Positions 1-12,005 are shown, numbered from the stretch's first letter. The stretch: DNA of 64,000 bases from Triplophysa rosa (GCF_024868665.1 NC_079913.1:12353824-12417823); one strand, 5' to 3'. The notes: generated by a model not told the origin, from the sequence alone. A program made the numbers and translations.

Positions 1-1700
1 GAAAAGAAAAAGGTTATGCAGATGTATTTGTTTGGAGTGTTTGTTTCCGCGGCACGTCAGCTTCGCGTCCGGAAAGATCAACTTAATAGATAGCAAAGCC
101 GCTGTTTATTTCTGGATCCAATTTTAGCTCCATCTCGGTTTTCTCCGGTCCTTACTCAAATAAAGGACGACAGAAAAAAAGGAGTTTGAACCAAAGGAGA
201 GATAATGAGAAAGTTAATCGGATGCTGCGCAAACATGCACACACAAGTGTGTGCTCATTAGACAACAGTGTTCTGGGTCGTCGGGTGGCTTCATTAGGCT
301 GTAAAGAATGCCACCGAGAGCCCCGGGGCCACGAATGAAAAAAGACTGAAAGAATGGAGGGAAGGAAGGAGGGAGTGAAGCAAAAGTAAGAAAAAGAGAG
401 AAAAGGAAAATGTAGAGGTACAGGACAAGGTAAAGGAAGAAGAAAAGGGACGACAGGGCAGCTGATCCTAAGCTGGTCTTTATTGAGATGGTCTGGCACC
501 TGAGCCTCTACACTAATAAAGAAGAGGAAGACAAATGGTGATCCATCACGCGTCCTCCCCCCTCAGCCATCTTTCTCTCCGAACATAAGATTATGCCCTG
601 GTCGGCTCTGGGGTGAAATTGTGATTGTCAGTCGAAGAGTAAGAAACGGAACATACGGACTAATAGTGCCATATTGATCGGGAAACGTCTACTTAAATGC
701 AGCAGTAGCCTGTGACGGAACTGGCTAAGGTGAAAAACTGGACCGTACGCATGTTAGTGTGTGTGTTCTAGTGCGTATCATTTGCGCTTTTTTGTCAAAT
801 ATTCAAGGGACCTAAAGTGTATCAGGGGTGAAATGAATTTTTGCTAGTACATATTTATGCATGTGTGTGTGTGTGCGCACATTTCGGTGCATCCTGAGCT
901 GTGACCTGCTTACCGGAATAAATAATTGACCAAAATAACACTTATTTCAAGAGTGCACAGCATGTCATCTTTATACCCTTGATCTATTTTCATAATTCAG
1001 TGAGGAATACAGTGGTGCCCCAATTTACAACAACCCAGAATCCTGAACTATATCTGTGGATCCAAAGTATTTATAGTACACTTCATACCCTCATTTATAA
1101 GCCATTCAAAAATGATGTGCATAGGAACATAAAGTGGCATTAAAAGGTCAATAACTTTTTAAAGCTTTAAATAACGCTTACACATAATACAATATAATGT
1201 AAAATGCATCTTTCGTTATTAATTCGAGAGAAATTGTTTCGCTTAAATGTTTCTCTATTTGGGGGTCATATGTTGTTGTAAATGTGTGCAAGCTTCCGAG
1301 AACTAAAGCGGAACTATGATACATCATGACAGGCTTTGTGGTTTCTGTTGCCCTTCTATACTTCCTCCTAAAACTGACAGAGAACTGACATTTCACAAAT
1401 GGCGTTGTCTCAAAAGTACATTGGCTAATATTTTAGACATTTGACAGAAAGAACCTTCTCTATGAAGCCCAATAGAAGATTTTAGATGTCCCCAATAAGC
1501 TGTCTAGCAAGAAAAAGTAAAAACTGTCCAAACGATAAAGAAGCTGTTTATCTAAAAATAAAGGAAAGAAAAAAGACGATCAAACCAACTTCAAATACGC
1601 ACATTTCTTTGCGTAACAGCTGGATATGCGCAACACTGTGCCATAGCAGAATCCTAGAAAGGTTTAAAAGAACCTAAAGTCGATTGATTTCACGCGTAAA
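1..1700. other. no gene recognised, AT-rich flank
   Basis: I see no supported gene or complete repeat in this stretch. A purine-rich tract lies at about 340-450 (many aag/gga steps), and its complement forms an open frame that looks like low-complexity sequence. If the candidate exon at 2121-2173 is real, this interval would be the first intron of that minus-strand gene. Confidence 0.4.
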
Positions 1701-1719
1701 AATGAACTTTCGTGTTGTT

Positions 1720-2330
1720 TCTAAATAAAACTGGCAACGATGCGCGCTGCAGCTTCTCAGCATCAGCACCATCATCCCGCATCACAGATGAGACGAGACG
1801 CGCCCGGTCCGATAATCCTCCTCATACCGGACCCGTTTACTTCTGTGCTTCAACAGTTCCCGATGTATTTGGGGGAGGGTTTGGGATCCCTCGAAGGGTT
1901 AATAAGACACCCCGTGCGTCAGACACATGACAGTAAGTGAGAACTCAAGAAAACAAGTCCCGCACACACTTTTCAAAGCGAAATAGCACACACTGGCAAC
2001 GATGCGCGGAGTGCGTAATGTCGAGCGGAGCGCTACAAAAGCGCGTCCTCAGCGCGGATAGATGGAGACACACTCGGCGCTCTCCGCATGCATGTTCGGG
2101 TCGGGTGACTCGGGTCTTACCTTAACACGTTCCAGCTCTTGAGGGGGTCCAGGTCTGAGATTATAGAGACCATGGTTGAGGCTCGGGCAGCTTGGGCTTT
2201 GTTCGGACAGAAAGCGGTTGATAGGAGTGAGTGAGTGAGCGTTGTTACTCCGACTGTCTCTCTGCACTGCTCTGAGTGTGATAGCGCTGAAAACAGTCTC
2301 TTTTTCCTCCGCCCCTTACAATCACTTGAG
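1720..2330 (-). promoter_or_regulatory. CpG-rich block, candidate promoter of a minus-strand gene
   Basis: CpG dinucleotides are much denser here (roughly 1730-2180) than in the surrounding AT-rich sequence, as expected for an unmethylated promoter. On the minus strand a GC box (complement of ccgcccctt near 2310) and a GA-rich tract lie upstream of the candidate start codon at 2173. The block also extends into what would be intron 1. Inference: a minus-strand promoter and 5' UTR. No TATA box was evident. Confidence 0.4.
2121..2173 (-). CDS. candidate first coding exon, unidentified gene
   Basis: On the minus strand an ATG in a strong Kozak context (CAACCATGG) opens 17 codons plus two bases, reading MVSIISDLDPLKSWNVL. 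It then meets a near-consensus donor (TTAAG followed by GTAAGAC). The frame is closed just past the donor by TAA, as expected when an intron begins there. The exon would splice in phase 2 to an exon lying to the left, probably outside the window. I do not recognise the protein. The frame is also open upstream to 2398, so an earlier start cannot be excluded. The CpG-rich setting supports a real 5' end, but a 53-base coding exon is weak evidence alone. Confidence 0.42.
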
Positions 2331-2944
2331 CTCTCCCTCTCTCTCTCTGCCTCATCTCTCTGTACGGTCCCGAATATTATAATGTCTAACCTTTTCACAT
2401 CCGTAAATCTTACATTATATTCAGCTAAAGAAAGGCAATCGTTACATTATTATATACTAGTTATGTTAAGTCTTATGATTAATGTGCCAACGAAATTAAA
2501 GTAGCCTATTCACAATAAACAGGCCTATGCATCCAAACTCACACACAGTATACATATCTTATAAAAATATATATAACATTACAATTATATGAAATATTAC
2601 ATAAAATAATAATTGAACACACATTGACTTTCAGTGCCCCTAGTGGACCCGTTTCCTCAATAAAAGTATGACAGCATGCCTTGATCTATTAGTGAAGATC
2701 TAACTTCGTAAGTAAAAACCGTACTCAGTCAGTCACTTATATAAACAAGGCAATCCGCTTGTTGAGTCTGACATCGCACACCACCGCTTCCGGATCCAAA
2801 CAATCTATCAGATTCCAATGGCAAACAACAAAAAATGATAATAAACACTAGGGATGCACCGAAATGAAAATTCTTGGCCGAAACCGAATAAAAATGAAAC
2901 ACTTGTTCTCGAATACCGAACACGTTTTTTTTGCATTTCTTCTA

Positions 2945-4551
2945 CAGTGGCAAGAAAAAGTACATGAACCTTTTGGAATTTCATGGTTTTCTGAATAAAT
3001 TTGTCATAAAATGTGATCTGATCTTGATCTAAGTCAAGGGTATTGACAAACATAATGTGTCTACAAATAATAACAAAAAAATCTGATCTTTCATGTCTTT
3101 ATTGAACACACTCATTCAACATTCAAAATGGCAGTGGAAAAAGTAAGTGAACCCTTAGAATTAAAAACTGGTTGACCCCCCTTGGCAGCAATAACCTCAA
3201 CCAGGCGCTTCCTGTAGCTGTGGATCAGACCTGCACATCGTTGAGGAGGAATTTTAGCCCATTCTTCCTGGCAGAACTGCATTAGCTCGGTCATATTCTT
3301 TGGACGTCTCATGTGTATGGCCCTCTTCAAGTCAATCCATAGCATCTCTATTGGGTTGAGGTCTGGGCTCTGACTTGGCCATTCCAAAAGGCGGATTTAG
3401 TTTTTCTGAAGCCATTCTGTTGTGGACTCGCTCCGGTGTTTTGGGTCGTTGTCCTGTTGCATCACCCACCTTCTACACAGTTTCAGCTGATGTACAGACA
3501 TTCTCACATTATCCTGAAGAATTGTCTGATATACTTGGGAATTCATCTTCCCCTCAATGATTCGAAGCTGGACAGGCCCTCATGCAGCAAAGCCGGCTCA
3601 AATCATGACGTTTCCTCCACCATACTGTACAGTTGGGATGATGTTTTCATGATGATATGCCATGCCCTTTCTATGCCAGATGTAGTGCTGTGTGTTTTTC
3701 CAAATAGTTCAATCTTAGCTTCATCAGTCCACAAAACATGTTGCCAATACCGCTGTGGAGCGTCAATGTTCTCTTTTGCAAACTTCAGGCGAGCAGCAAT
3801 GTTCTTTTTAGTAAGAAGGGGCTTCCTTCGTGGTGTCCTGCTGTGGATACCCTGCTTGTTCAGTGTTTTACGTATTGTAGACTCATGAACAGAGATGTTA
3901 GCAAGTTCCAATGATGCCTTCAAATCTGTGGCTGTCATTCGGGGTTGTTTCTTTACCTCATTGATGAGTCTTCATTGTGCTCTTGGTGTCATTTTGACTG
4001 GGCGACCACTTCTTGGTAGAGTAGCAACAGTCCCAAAGTGTCTCCATTTGTAGATTGTTTGCCTAACTGTAGACTGGTGAATTTCTAAAGTCTTTGAAAT
4101 AACTTTGTAACCCTTGCCAGCTTTATGTAAATCAACAATTCTTGATCGTCGATCCTCTGAAAGCTCATTTTGGCGAGGCATGGCTCACATAAGCGTGTTC
4201 TTCTTGTGCAGAGCAAACTCCAAAAGTTTGAGGGGTTTTTATCAGTCAAAGTAGCTGTAGTCCACACCTCCAAACTTATTATCTTAATGAGACTCCAGGT
4301 GTGCTAAAACCTGACTCCAATTAGCTTTTTTTAGGTCATTAACTCAAGGGTTCACATACTTTTTCCACAAGCACTACGAGGTTTTTTTGGTTGTTCTCAA
4401 TAAAGACATGAAAGATCCAAAAAATGTTGTGTTATTATTTTAGACACATTTTATTTGTCAATACCCTTGACTTAGATGAAGATCAGATCACATTTTATGA
4501 CAGATTTATTCAGAAAACCATGAAATTCCACAAGGTTCATTCTTGCCACTG
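2945..4551 (-). mobile_element. Tc1/mariner transposon with IR/DR ends
   Basis: The element is 1607 bp, typical for teleost Tc1 transposons, and is flanked by TA dinucleotides at 2943-2944 and 4552-4553. Its outer ends are inverted (CAGTGGCAAGAAAAAGTA at left, complement at right) and similarity continues over about 110 bp. A second shorter copy of the end lies inside on each side (3132-3157 and 4346-4368), 187 and 183 bp from the outer ends. This is the IR/DR arrangement known from Tc1-like elements, where transposase binds inner and outer repeats. It sits inside the hAT element and is therefore younger than it. Confidence 0.92.
3112..4181 (-). pseudogene. Tc1-like transposase, frameshifted and interrupted
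   Basis: Three minus-strand frames together cover a Tc1 transposase. At 4181-3972 is the N-terminal paired-like helix-turn-helix region, with the GRP linker motif. At 3938-3603 is the second DNA-binding helix region followed by VLWTDEAKIELFG, which holds the first catalytic Asp. At about 3475-3112 are MQQDNDPKH, with the second Asp, and PDLNPIEMLW, with the catalytic Glu. Stops and frame changes separate the blocks, so no functional protein can be made. The total span of about 340 codons matches the family. It would have catalysed cut-and-paste movement at TA sites in the nucleus. Confidence 0.9.
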
Positions 4552-5355
4552 TATTTATTTAGCCATTTTTTTCACTACTGCATAAACTGAATGGTCAAAA
4601 TGTGCTTTTTATAATTTGTCTTGCTTTTCAATAAAATACGATACAACTTAAAATAAAATTGAGCAAAACAAAGTCAATTAAAACAAAACAATTGAAATTG
4701 AATAGCCTATAGTAGGCCTATAACTGACTGCTAAAAGAATGTAATGTAAGTTACTCTGTACCCCTACAACAAAACAGTTCCTTAAAAACTGTCATTCAAC
4801 ATTAGGCCTATAAGCTAAAAATACGAATGAAAGAAAACTGTTGGATTATTATAGGCTACATTGCAAAAAGATTTGAGAAAAAAAACACCCAATGCAAGCA
4901 ATTCTGACTGATGCTGACTGACAACCATATCAGTTCACGTCTCTCCTCCAAACTCCGCCCACAAAAGCTGACCGTTCTCGTAGAAGGTGCACTCGTAGCC
5001 AGGATGCACAGAACATACTTTGACAAGTTGTTTAGTACAGGGGACTGAGTGCACGCGACCACTGTATGATGTCAAAGGATGTCGCGAGCGGCGGGGCTAC
5101 TGTCAGACAGCCCGCTTCCGTCTGAAGTAAAGTTACTGACCGGTAAAGACGCTTTCATTCGGAAATTTACTCCCGCGAGACAAGTCCCATGCTGTGCCTT
5201 TCTCTGACACTTTAAAATGCTCCACACACACTTCCAAAATGTTTGCATTGTTTGCATTAATAAAGCGCGCGCGCGTCTCTCTCTCTCTCTCTCGAATTTA
5301 TTCGGCCATTTCACATGTTCGGTTGCCGAACATTCGGTGCATCCCTAATAAACAC

Positions 5356-6345
5356 TCATGGCATAGTATGGAAAAACTACCAAAAAACCTCAATTCCAAC
5401 CTTTATCTGCAAAACGAAATCCCAGATGGCCAGCGATTCATTCTGAAATAATTAAAATATATCAAATAACCATTAAAATATTGATTTTGGATATTCTGTG
5501 AGCCTGAAGACTGTATAGTGTACACCACGAGTTTAGAAGTTTAGCTTAAACGTGATATGAATAAACAGTGCTCATAAACGTCTGTTTAAATAGTCATGTC
5601 ACTTGCACGGAATGGGGGCTAGGACCCCGAAAGGGTACTCCTTACATCGTGTCTTAACAAGCGAATACTGAGACATGCATGATGTAAAGTGGGCCAAATA
5701 TCCTGAAGTGTAATGCGTTTTTCATTTTCAGTTTTGTCAAATGTTTTTGCAATACGTGCAGCCTTCTTGTTATACTGACAATTGTTCATGATGTCCTTGA
5801 TACTGTTCATAGCTAAAAGCCCCGAACAGGCTATTGAAGCGTTGTGATCACGTGCTTTAAAACACAAATAGTATGTCTCGAAACAGAGTAAGCACTTTTG
5901 AGTACTGCAAACTATAATCTGGACAAAGAATGGATAACTGCACACAGTTTGCATTTTTCTTTAAAGCATTAACGTTAAGGTATTCAACTGTGACAAGTAA
6001 AAAAAAAAATAGAAATAATAAAACGACTGTGAGTCAAATGAGAAGACAGACACACAATTCATGTGACACTACTGCTGTATCTAACAAAGCTTACTTCCCG
6101 TTTGACACATCACCACATCCTGTTTTATTGCTGTCACCTTGTGTTTTTAACTGTGCCTCACTGGCAATGTAAATTCAGTTGAAGGTAAAACTAGTGTGTT
6201 TTTTCTCTGTAAAATCATGTTTGTTCATTGTTAGTGTATGTGTGAGACTCCAAAAATCGTTAATTTTCCTCATTTGTCTCTTGCTTAATGCTGTTAGATC
6301 ATAACGGATTGTGTTTCTAAGGGGTCATATTTAAACTTAAATTAA
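5356..6345. other. no feature recognised
   Basis: AT-rich sequence without a supportable gene or repeat boundary. The open frames here are short and lack family resemblance. A short stretch at 6318-6332 resembles the terminus of the TTAA MITE family B but has no partner end. Confidence 0.4.
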
Positions 6346-6352
6346 AACTTAA

Positions 6353-6655
6353 CTTAGTGATAGTTCACACAATAATGAAAATTCTGTCGTCATTTACTCA
6401 CCCTTTTGTCTTTACAAACCTGTATGACGTTCTTCCGTCCGTAGAACACAAAAGAAGATATTTTGAAGAATGTTGTTAACCGGCACCCATTCACTTGCAT
6501 TGGTTTTGTGTCCATACAGTAGAAGTGAATGGGTGCCGGCGCTGTTCGGTTACCAACTTTCTTCAAAATATCTTCTTTTGTGTTCTAAGGAAGAAAGAAA
6601 GTGATACAGGTTTGAAATGACAAGAGGATGAGTAAATTATAACTGAACTATCATT
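6353..6655. repeat. TTAA MITE family A (AGGGATAGTTCACC type), near-complete copy
   Basis: This is a long imperfect palindrome. The left arm (gatagttcac, tttactcaccc, acacaaaagaagatattttg) is mirrored by the right arm (caaaatatcttcttttgtgt, gatgagtaaat, gaactatc). TTAA lies at both outer edges (6349-6352 and 6656-6659). The centre pairs gcacccattcacttgcattg with its mirrored arm near 6525-6540, so the whole element could fold into a hairpin. Many other copies occur in this window. It matches a very common cyprinid palindromic MITE of the Angel-like class; that name is from memory. Confidence 0.8.
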
Positions 6656-7057
6656 TTAAAAATGTTTAGTTAGACATACTCAAAGTGAGACACTATTATA
6701 GAGAAAAAAAAGACGTGCATAAGCAACAGACATGAGTAGGCAGTCTCAGTTCTAGTATGACTGTATCACTTGTAACAGCTTCCACTATATAGCTTTACAC
6801 CTAAAATATAACTTCAAATGAGATGAGATACAGTCACATGAGAATAAAACTCCAGTGATATCAGTGGTTTGGAAACATTTCTTATTGTATACATTTAAAC
6901 AAGACTGTTATTCATGAGTGACCAGAATGCATCTAAATATTACCATGACACTGATAACAAAAACCTATGCACAACGCTGCATCCACTTCAACGGGTGTCA
7001 GTATAAATTCAGAACACAAACAAAAAAGCACCTTTAGTGCGCCTATAAAACTGATAT

Positions 7058-7321
7058 TGTCATGACCCCAATCTGTCACATCATCAGGACTACATTTCCC
7101 ATCATTCCCCACAGCACATCACATGAACTCTATCAGCAATCCCCCTCTGCATTCACCTCATCACTATTACTGTTTAAATTATGTCTTGTTTGGGTTTCTT
7201 TGTCTGGTGTCGTCGATGTACTGTAATGCTTGTGTTGGACTTTCTGTGGATTTTTAAAGATTGCCTTGTACCGTCATCTGTGTCTCCGTACTTTGGACTA
7301 CACGAGCAGTGTCCCGTGACA
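7058..7321 (+). mobile_element. solo LTR, 264 bp
   Basis: The sequence begins TGTCATGACC and ends CCCGTGACA, the TG...CA form of retroviral-type LTRs. It is flanked by a perfect 5-bp duplication, GATAT (7053-7057 and 7322-7326). The phrase ggactacatttcccatcatt inside is common in fish LTRs. No internal coding region remains, as expected after LTR-LTR recombination. The 68-residue open frame across it is a chance frame. Confidence 0.75.
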
Positions 7322-7326
7322 GATAT

Positions 7327-9210
7327 TACCATTTGCCATCTTTCATACGGACGTATAAAAGACAGGAGATTTTACAAGATAAAATGATTTTATTGAACAG
7401 GATTTTATTGGTTTGGAAAAGTTGATGTTTCATACCAGAATGGAGTCAGATCTTAAGAAGCAAAACTAGCCAACAGCCACGTGGCCTAAATGAGGTCTGC
7501 GGAAAAGGGTATCGAATGTGTGGATATAATATTGGAATATCATGAGGTAATGAGTCGCACACAATGAGATCTGGAAGTGTATTAAGAAAGTCAACCGGGT
7601 CAATTTAGGTTTAATGGAGGCTTAAAGTGGCCAATTTACAAGATCACACATTAACACCAGCTCAACATCTGCTGTTGTGCAATTGAAAGTGTATTTACGT
7701 GGCTTATTTTCTCAGTGTTGCTTTGTCTTCACAAAGTTATGACTACAGCATCTCCATAAGCGAGCCTTAAAGCCACACGTCCACTACTCCACTTCCACAC
7801 CAACCAAAATGGCTAATAAGCAAGCAATAAGCAAAGAGGTTTGCTTAACAAACCCCACAAGAAAGCCAAATCTAGGTTTATGGAAAGCAAGGGTATGTGT
7901 GGGTGCAAGAGTGTTTATCCTTAAATGTGCCATCTTAAAACATACAACATGTTCCATCTTCACCCATTACCTACTCTTATGGCTTGTAATCTTGTTAGTG
8001 ACCATATTTACACACATTCACACACACTTAAGACACCTCTCAGGCTCATTTAAAATGCATAAACGGATGAGAGAGGTATATATTTATAACTGAAAACAGA
8101 AACCCTGCTGAACACATTTATGCATTTGGTAGCCATTCAATTCAGACTTACATTTTACATTTTTTCACATGCTCTTTCATCGCTAACTTGGTGCTTTTTA
8201 AAGTATCCATTGAGTCTCAGATATTTATCTTACAATTACTTATTACTATTTCATGAAAAATGTTTGAGTTCATATTGAAATCTTCAATAGTCTTGACTTT
8301 TGATGGCAAATCTGAGATATTGTTGAGATTTTTGAAAACCTAGATTTTTGTGCGATTTCTTAGTTTTGTTCTTATGAGAAATACTATCTGAGACTTGCTC
8401 ACTATTTAATCTCATTGAAGTTTTGAAGAAATAACTGAGATATTAGCAAGATCTCATTTGTTATTTTTCTTATGGGAAGCTACAGGAGCTGAGAAAAGAG
8501 AAGCTAAAATAGATAGCCAACACCAACGCAAAGTTTCAGGCTTGTTTCGGTGCTGGTCTGGTTCATGATGCTGGTCAGACAAGACAGTCTTTCTAGTTGG
8601 TAGGGACTTCCAGCGTCTTTTTTCATTTTGTCTTCCACTACAATATACAACACTGTTACAAACCCGAGATCTCGGGTATAATTCACTGCCCATATCATCT
8701 GCACGTCTAATCTAAATAAAGTATGTACAACGTCAGCCTTTCGAAGTCTATTCCACCCTGTCCCCTTCTGTCAGAATCCATTCAGGGAAAATAAAAAGGG
8801 AAAAGGATTTAGGAAAATGAGAAAAAGTGCAAAACAACGGCACGCATATATCGGCGCAGGGATGAAATAACTATGAGGGGATTATTTCATAAACGACGAT
8901 ATTTCCTTTCTTCTGGAATCCATTTGATGCTGTCAAATAAGCCCAAAGCCATACACCCACATGCACATTGTCTTAAAAAGAGCGATTTGATGAGGATCTA
9001 TTCTGCCTAACCAGGTGGAAATAAAGTGCAGCCTCTGTTCACAGTTAAAGGCTTCATAAAGCTGCCCGTCTAGAGAGGACAGGAATAACACAGGGTTTGA
9101 AGCAATTATGAAATACTGTATGTGGTCCCTATGAAATGCTGTTTCAATTGATGTAAATGTTGATTTTTTTTCAATGAAACGTAATGGATGAGGTGAAAAA
9201 AGATGTCCTA
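7327..9210. other. no gene recognised
   Basis: I find no supported gene. Around 8200-8460 several short imperfect repeats of tctgagatattgttgagat type occur, suggesting an old unclassified repeat. The other open frames are short and unconvincing. Confidence 0.35.
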
Positions 9211-9218
9211 TTGTCATC

Positions 9219-9522
9219 CAGGGGCAGACTGGGAACCAAAAACAGTCCTAGAGTTTTCGGCCCACATCGGGCCTCTACCATTTGTGTCGGTAGGGGGTGG
9301 GTTGGTGTTGTATGTAACGTGTCATTGCATTACATGTATACGTGACCATCTCGCTAATGCCTTCGCGTTGCGTGTATTTGCGTTCTGTCCGGCCCAAGCG
9401 TCCCACCGGGAAAAGTTACGATACTCCAGATGGCCGATCCACTCCTGGTCACAGCCGTAGGCCTTCGGTGGGACGGCAGTTCTGGACTTTGACAGAGTGT
9501 CCTACTGGTCAGTCCGCCCCTG
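9219..9522. mobile_element. hAT MITE, 304 bp
   Basis: The element starts CAGGGGCAGACTGGG and ends with the related inverted sequence CAGTCCGCCCCTG. It is flanked by a perfect 8-bp target duplication, TTGTCATC (9211-9218 and 9523-9530), diagnostic of hAT transposition. It encodes nothing convincing; the two short overlapping open frames are incidental. Confidence 0.88.
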
Positions 9523-9617
9523 TTGTCATCTACAGTCCCTTTGTGGATTACACTGAACATGCAATTGACATAACTGACAAATTAAAATGAAATATTTTCC
9601 CTGATTAATTTCTTTAA

Positions 9618-9720
9618 GGAATAGTTCACCTAAAAATACATTTCAATTCATAATTTACTGACCCTTATGCCATCCTACGTGTATATGACTTTCTTTCTTC
9701 AGATTTACACGATTTTGAGT
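9618..9720. repeat. TTAA MITE family A, left arm only
   Basis: After a TTAA at 9614-9617 the sequence reads ggaatagttcacctaaaaat and then a diverged tttactgaccctta / tatgactttctttctt, matching the left arm of family A. The mirrored right arm is missing or too diverged to see. Confidence 0.55.
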
Positions 9721-9867
9721 TTTTTTTTTTAAAAAACAACCTTGTTCTTCTTATCTTTATAAAGTCAATCAAAAGTGTCAGTTTTAAAGCACCAAAAACC
9801 ACATATAGCCATCATAAAAGTAATCCACATGACTTTCTGGTCATATAGACCATTTCTTTGGACGCGC

Positions 9868-10300
9868 GCGCCTGACCCCCAGTTAACTTCCAGTTTGTGT
9901 TTGGCTAGTGTCTAATAATATAACTATTTATATTTAATTTAATTTATGTTAATATTAATTTGTATTATTATTTTACTGTATAATATTTGTATAGAATAAA
10001 CGATTTGTAAAATTTTGTATCTTCATTTTCTTAAATAAACAATTTGTTGAATGGGTCTTGTAGTTCGGTCGCATTTAAACAAACCGTATGGTACATTGAC
10101 ATCTAGCGGTTGAGCTTGGTATTGCAGTCTAAATTTAAAATATTGGAGAGACATGTTTAGCCGGTTCTTCTCGGTTTCTTTTGATTGTTATCAGAAATAA
10201 TCTACAGGCACTCTATTTTTTGTGAATGTGTACCGGAAATTAAGTTGGGGCCACAACATTTGTTTATGTTGTTAAGATGAAACCGTCTATATTGTTGGTC
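9868..10300. repeat. unclassified palindromic repeat with CCGGAAGTTAAGTT end
   Basis: The left side (gacccccagttaacttccag, near 9875) is mirrored by the right side (accggaaattaagttggggc, 10229-10248), suggesting degraded inverted termini. The right end and the following motif gatgaaaccgtctata recur near 60.5 kb and 61.3 kb. The family is not identified and the boundaries are approximate. Confidence 0.4.
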
Positions 10301-10329
10301 TTTAATCTTGTATTAAAATGTATTTAATC

Positions 10330-11560
10330 TGTTTACAGAATGACATCACAAATCCATCTTACTTTTTAAGACCTGCCCTCCAACTATCTTTCCCCATTCG
10401 GGTACATAACACCTACTTTTCACAATCAAATCAATTCCAAATGCATGGGCTCCTACCTGCTGAAAGGGTTTAAGCAATAGCCATTATAAACACACCTAGA
10501 TCTTTTAGATCTACCCAGAACTTTATTGTGTAGATGCAAAGTATAGTGCATCTAGTATAAATTGCTAGTTTGTTTTAATTAACTAAGAATTAAATCTGTA
10601 TGATGGGTGAGATGTATGTTAGATTGGATAAAGAAAATGAGAAGCACACTACGAGAGATAAAGGAGCAGCATGTTGGCCTTGCGGGTAAGCATATGTAAA
10701 TGTAACATTAGAATGTCAGAGCAGGCGCGCATGCTGTTATTGACTACATTCATCACGCTAAGCTAACAGGTCTGTAAAGCACAAAACAGAAAAGTGACAA
10801 ACAAAGACACTTGAAATAAACTGCCTGAATGATTGCGCATAGAGTTGAAAAGTGGTAGAGGGTATATTGCGCTTTCAATGTTTTTGTCTCACTTTAGGAT
10901 TCCATGTGTTGCTGTCAATGACAGTTGTCTATTGCTGCCTTCAAGTCATGCCTGTATGGTGATATTTACAAGATGAGAACAGATGAATGCCAGCACATGG
11001 CACAATGTTGTAATTACCAGTGGGAACCATAGTTAGATTCGAGGGGAAGGGTGTATCAAGAATAATGGTGGAAGTTAATTGGTATTGGTTTTAATTATAC
11101 TTTTTTGATAGCGCAGGATGCTAGTTGTTTTTTTATTTAACTTGTTTATCTGGGTAATGAGGATAAGGTTTGACCAAACTACGCTTCCCATCATTCTTTG
11201 TGACAACACATGAGAAAACACACAGCTAAATACATACCTTCTATTCTATTTACCAATTCTTTTTCTTTTTCTTGCATTAGCATTTCTAAATATGAAGAGC
11301 AAAATAGCCATGGTTTGAATGTAGAAAACCTTTTTATTTTATTGTAAAACAATGGTTACTACACTTAAACTATAATAAAATCATGATTCATTTTGGTAAT
11401 GGAGACGCAGAAACAATTTAAACATTAGCATGTTGTTAAGCTAACAATCGACGCCCTTTCTCCAATTCACCTTCTTGACTACAATAACTAATAAATATTG
11501 TTCAAAGGCATTTATGGTAAGAATGACTAAATGTAGAAAAATATAATTATTATAGATTAT
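10330..11560. other. no gene recognised
   Basis: Mostly AT-rich unique-looking sequence without a supportable coding, RNA or repeat feature. Confidence 0.35.
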
Positions 11561-11562
11561 GT

Positions 11563-12005
11563 AAGAGATAATGTACAGGCAGCCGGTTGTTATCGCAGAA
11601 ATACGCCCCGACAGTGTGATCAGGACCCGACGTGAAGCGGGGTTATTACACGGCTACTTGCCACATGAGAAAAAACTGGACATGAAATGTGAATTTGAAA
11701 TATTTTATTAGCTCATTATTACCGAATGCAGACCTTCTACGAGGAAAAGCCGTTTAGTTTCAGTTTTAAAGTAAGAAACAATGTCCAAATGTCACAAACA
11801 GGCAATTTGGTTCAATCATTTGTAAATATAATGTCATATATGTTATTAAAAGACATATGTACTGTATATTTAATTTGTCAAAATGATTTGCTGCATCTGA
11901 GTTACCGTGTGTTATTAGTTTTGAGAGGTTGTTATTTGGGAATAACAAACCTGCAAATGTCGCGACTGGCCAATCAGAATCAAGCATTCCAACGAGCCGT
12001 GTAAT
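11563..12005. repeat. interspersed repeat, ataatgtacaggcagccggt type
   Basis: The left part (gataatgtacaggcagccgg, then ttatcgcagaaatacgcccc) matches a second copy at about 48820-48905. The right part (ttgggaataacaaacctgc, ccaatcagaatcaagcattc) looks like the other end of the same kind of fish element, from memory. No coding capacity is evident. Boundaries and class are uncertain. Confidence 0.4.

Larger units (their letters stand above)
2849..5347. mobile_element. hAT-type DNA transposon, non-autonomous, split by a Tc1 insertion
   Basis: The ends are inverted copies of TAGGGATGCACCGAA (2849-2863 and the complement ending at 5347). The element is flanked by a perfect 8-bp target duplication, ATAAACAC, at 2841-2848 and 5348-5355; 8-bp duplications are characteristic of hAT transposons. 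The native sequence is only about 0.9 kb (2849-2942 and 4554-5347) because a Tc1-like element fills the middle. No hAT transposase frame is visible, so the copy is non-autonomous. The right part is CpG-rich and carries short CG and CT tracts at 5266-5293. Confidence 0.88.

Noticed and set aside
3375..3888. Plus-strand ORFs of 61 and 150 residues
   Set aside because: They are antisense to the Tc1 transposase pseudogene.
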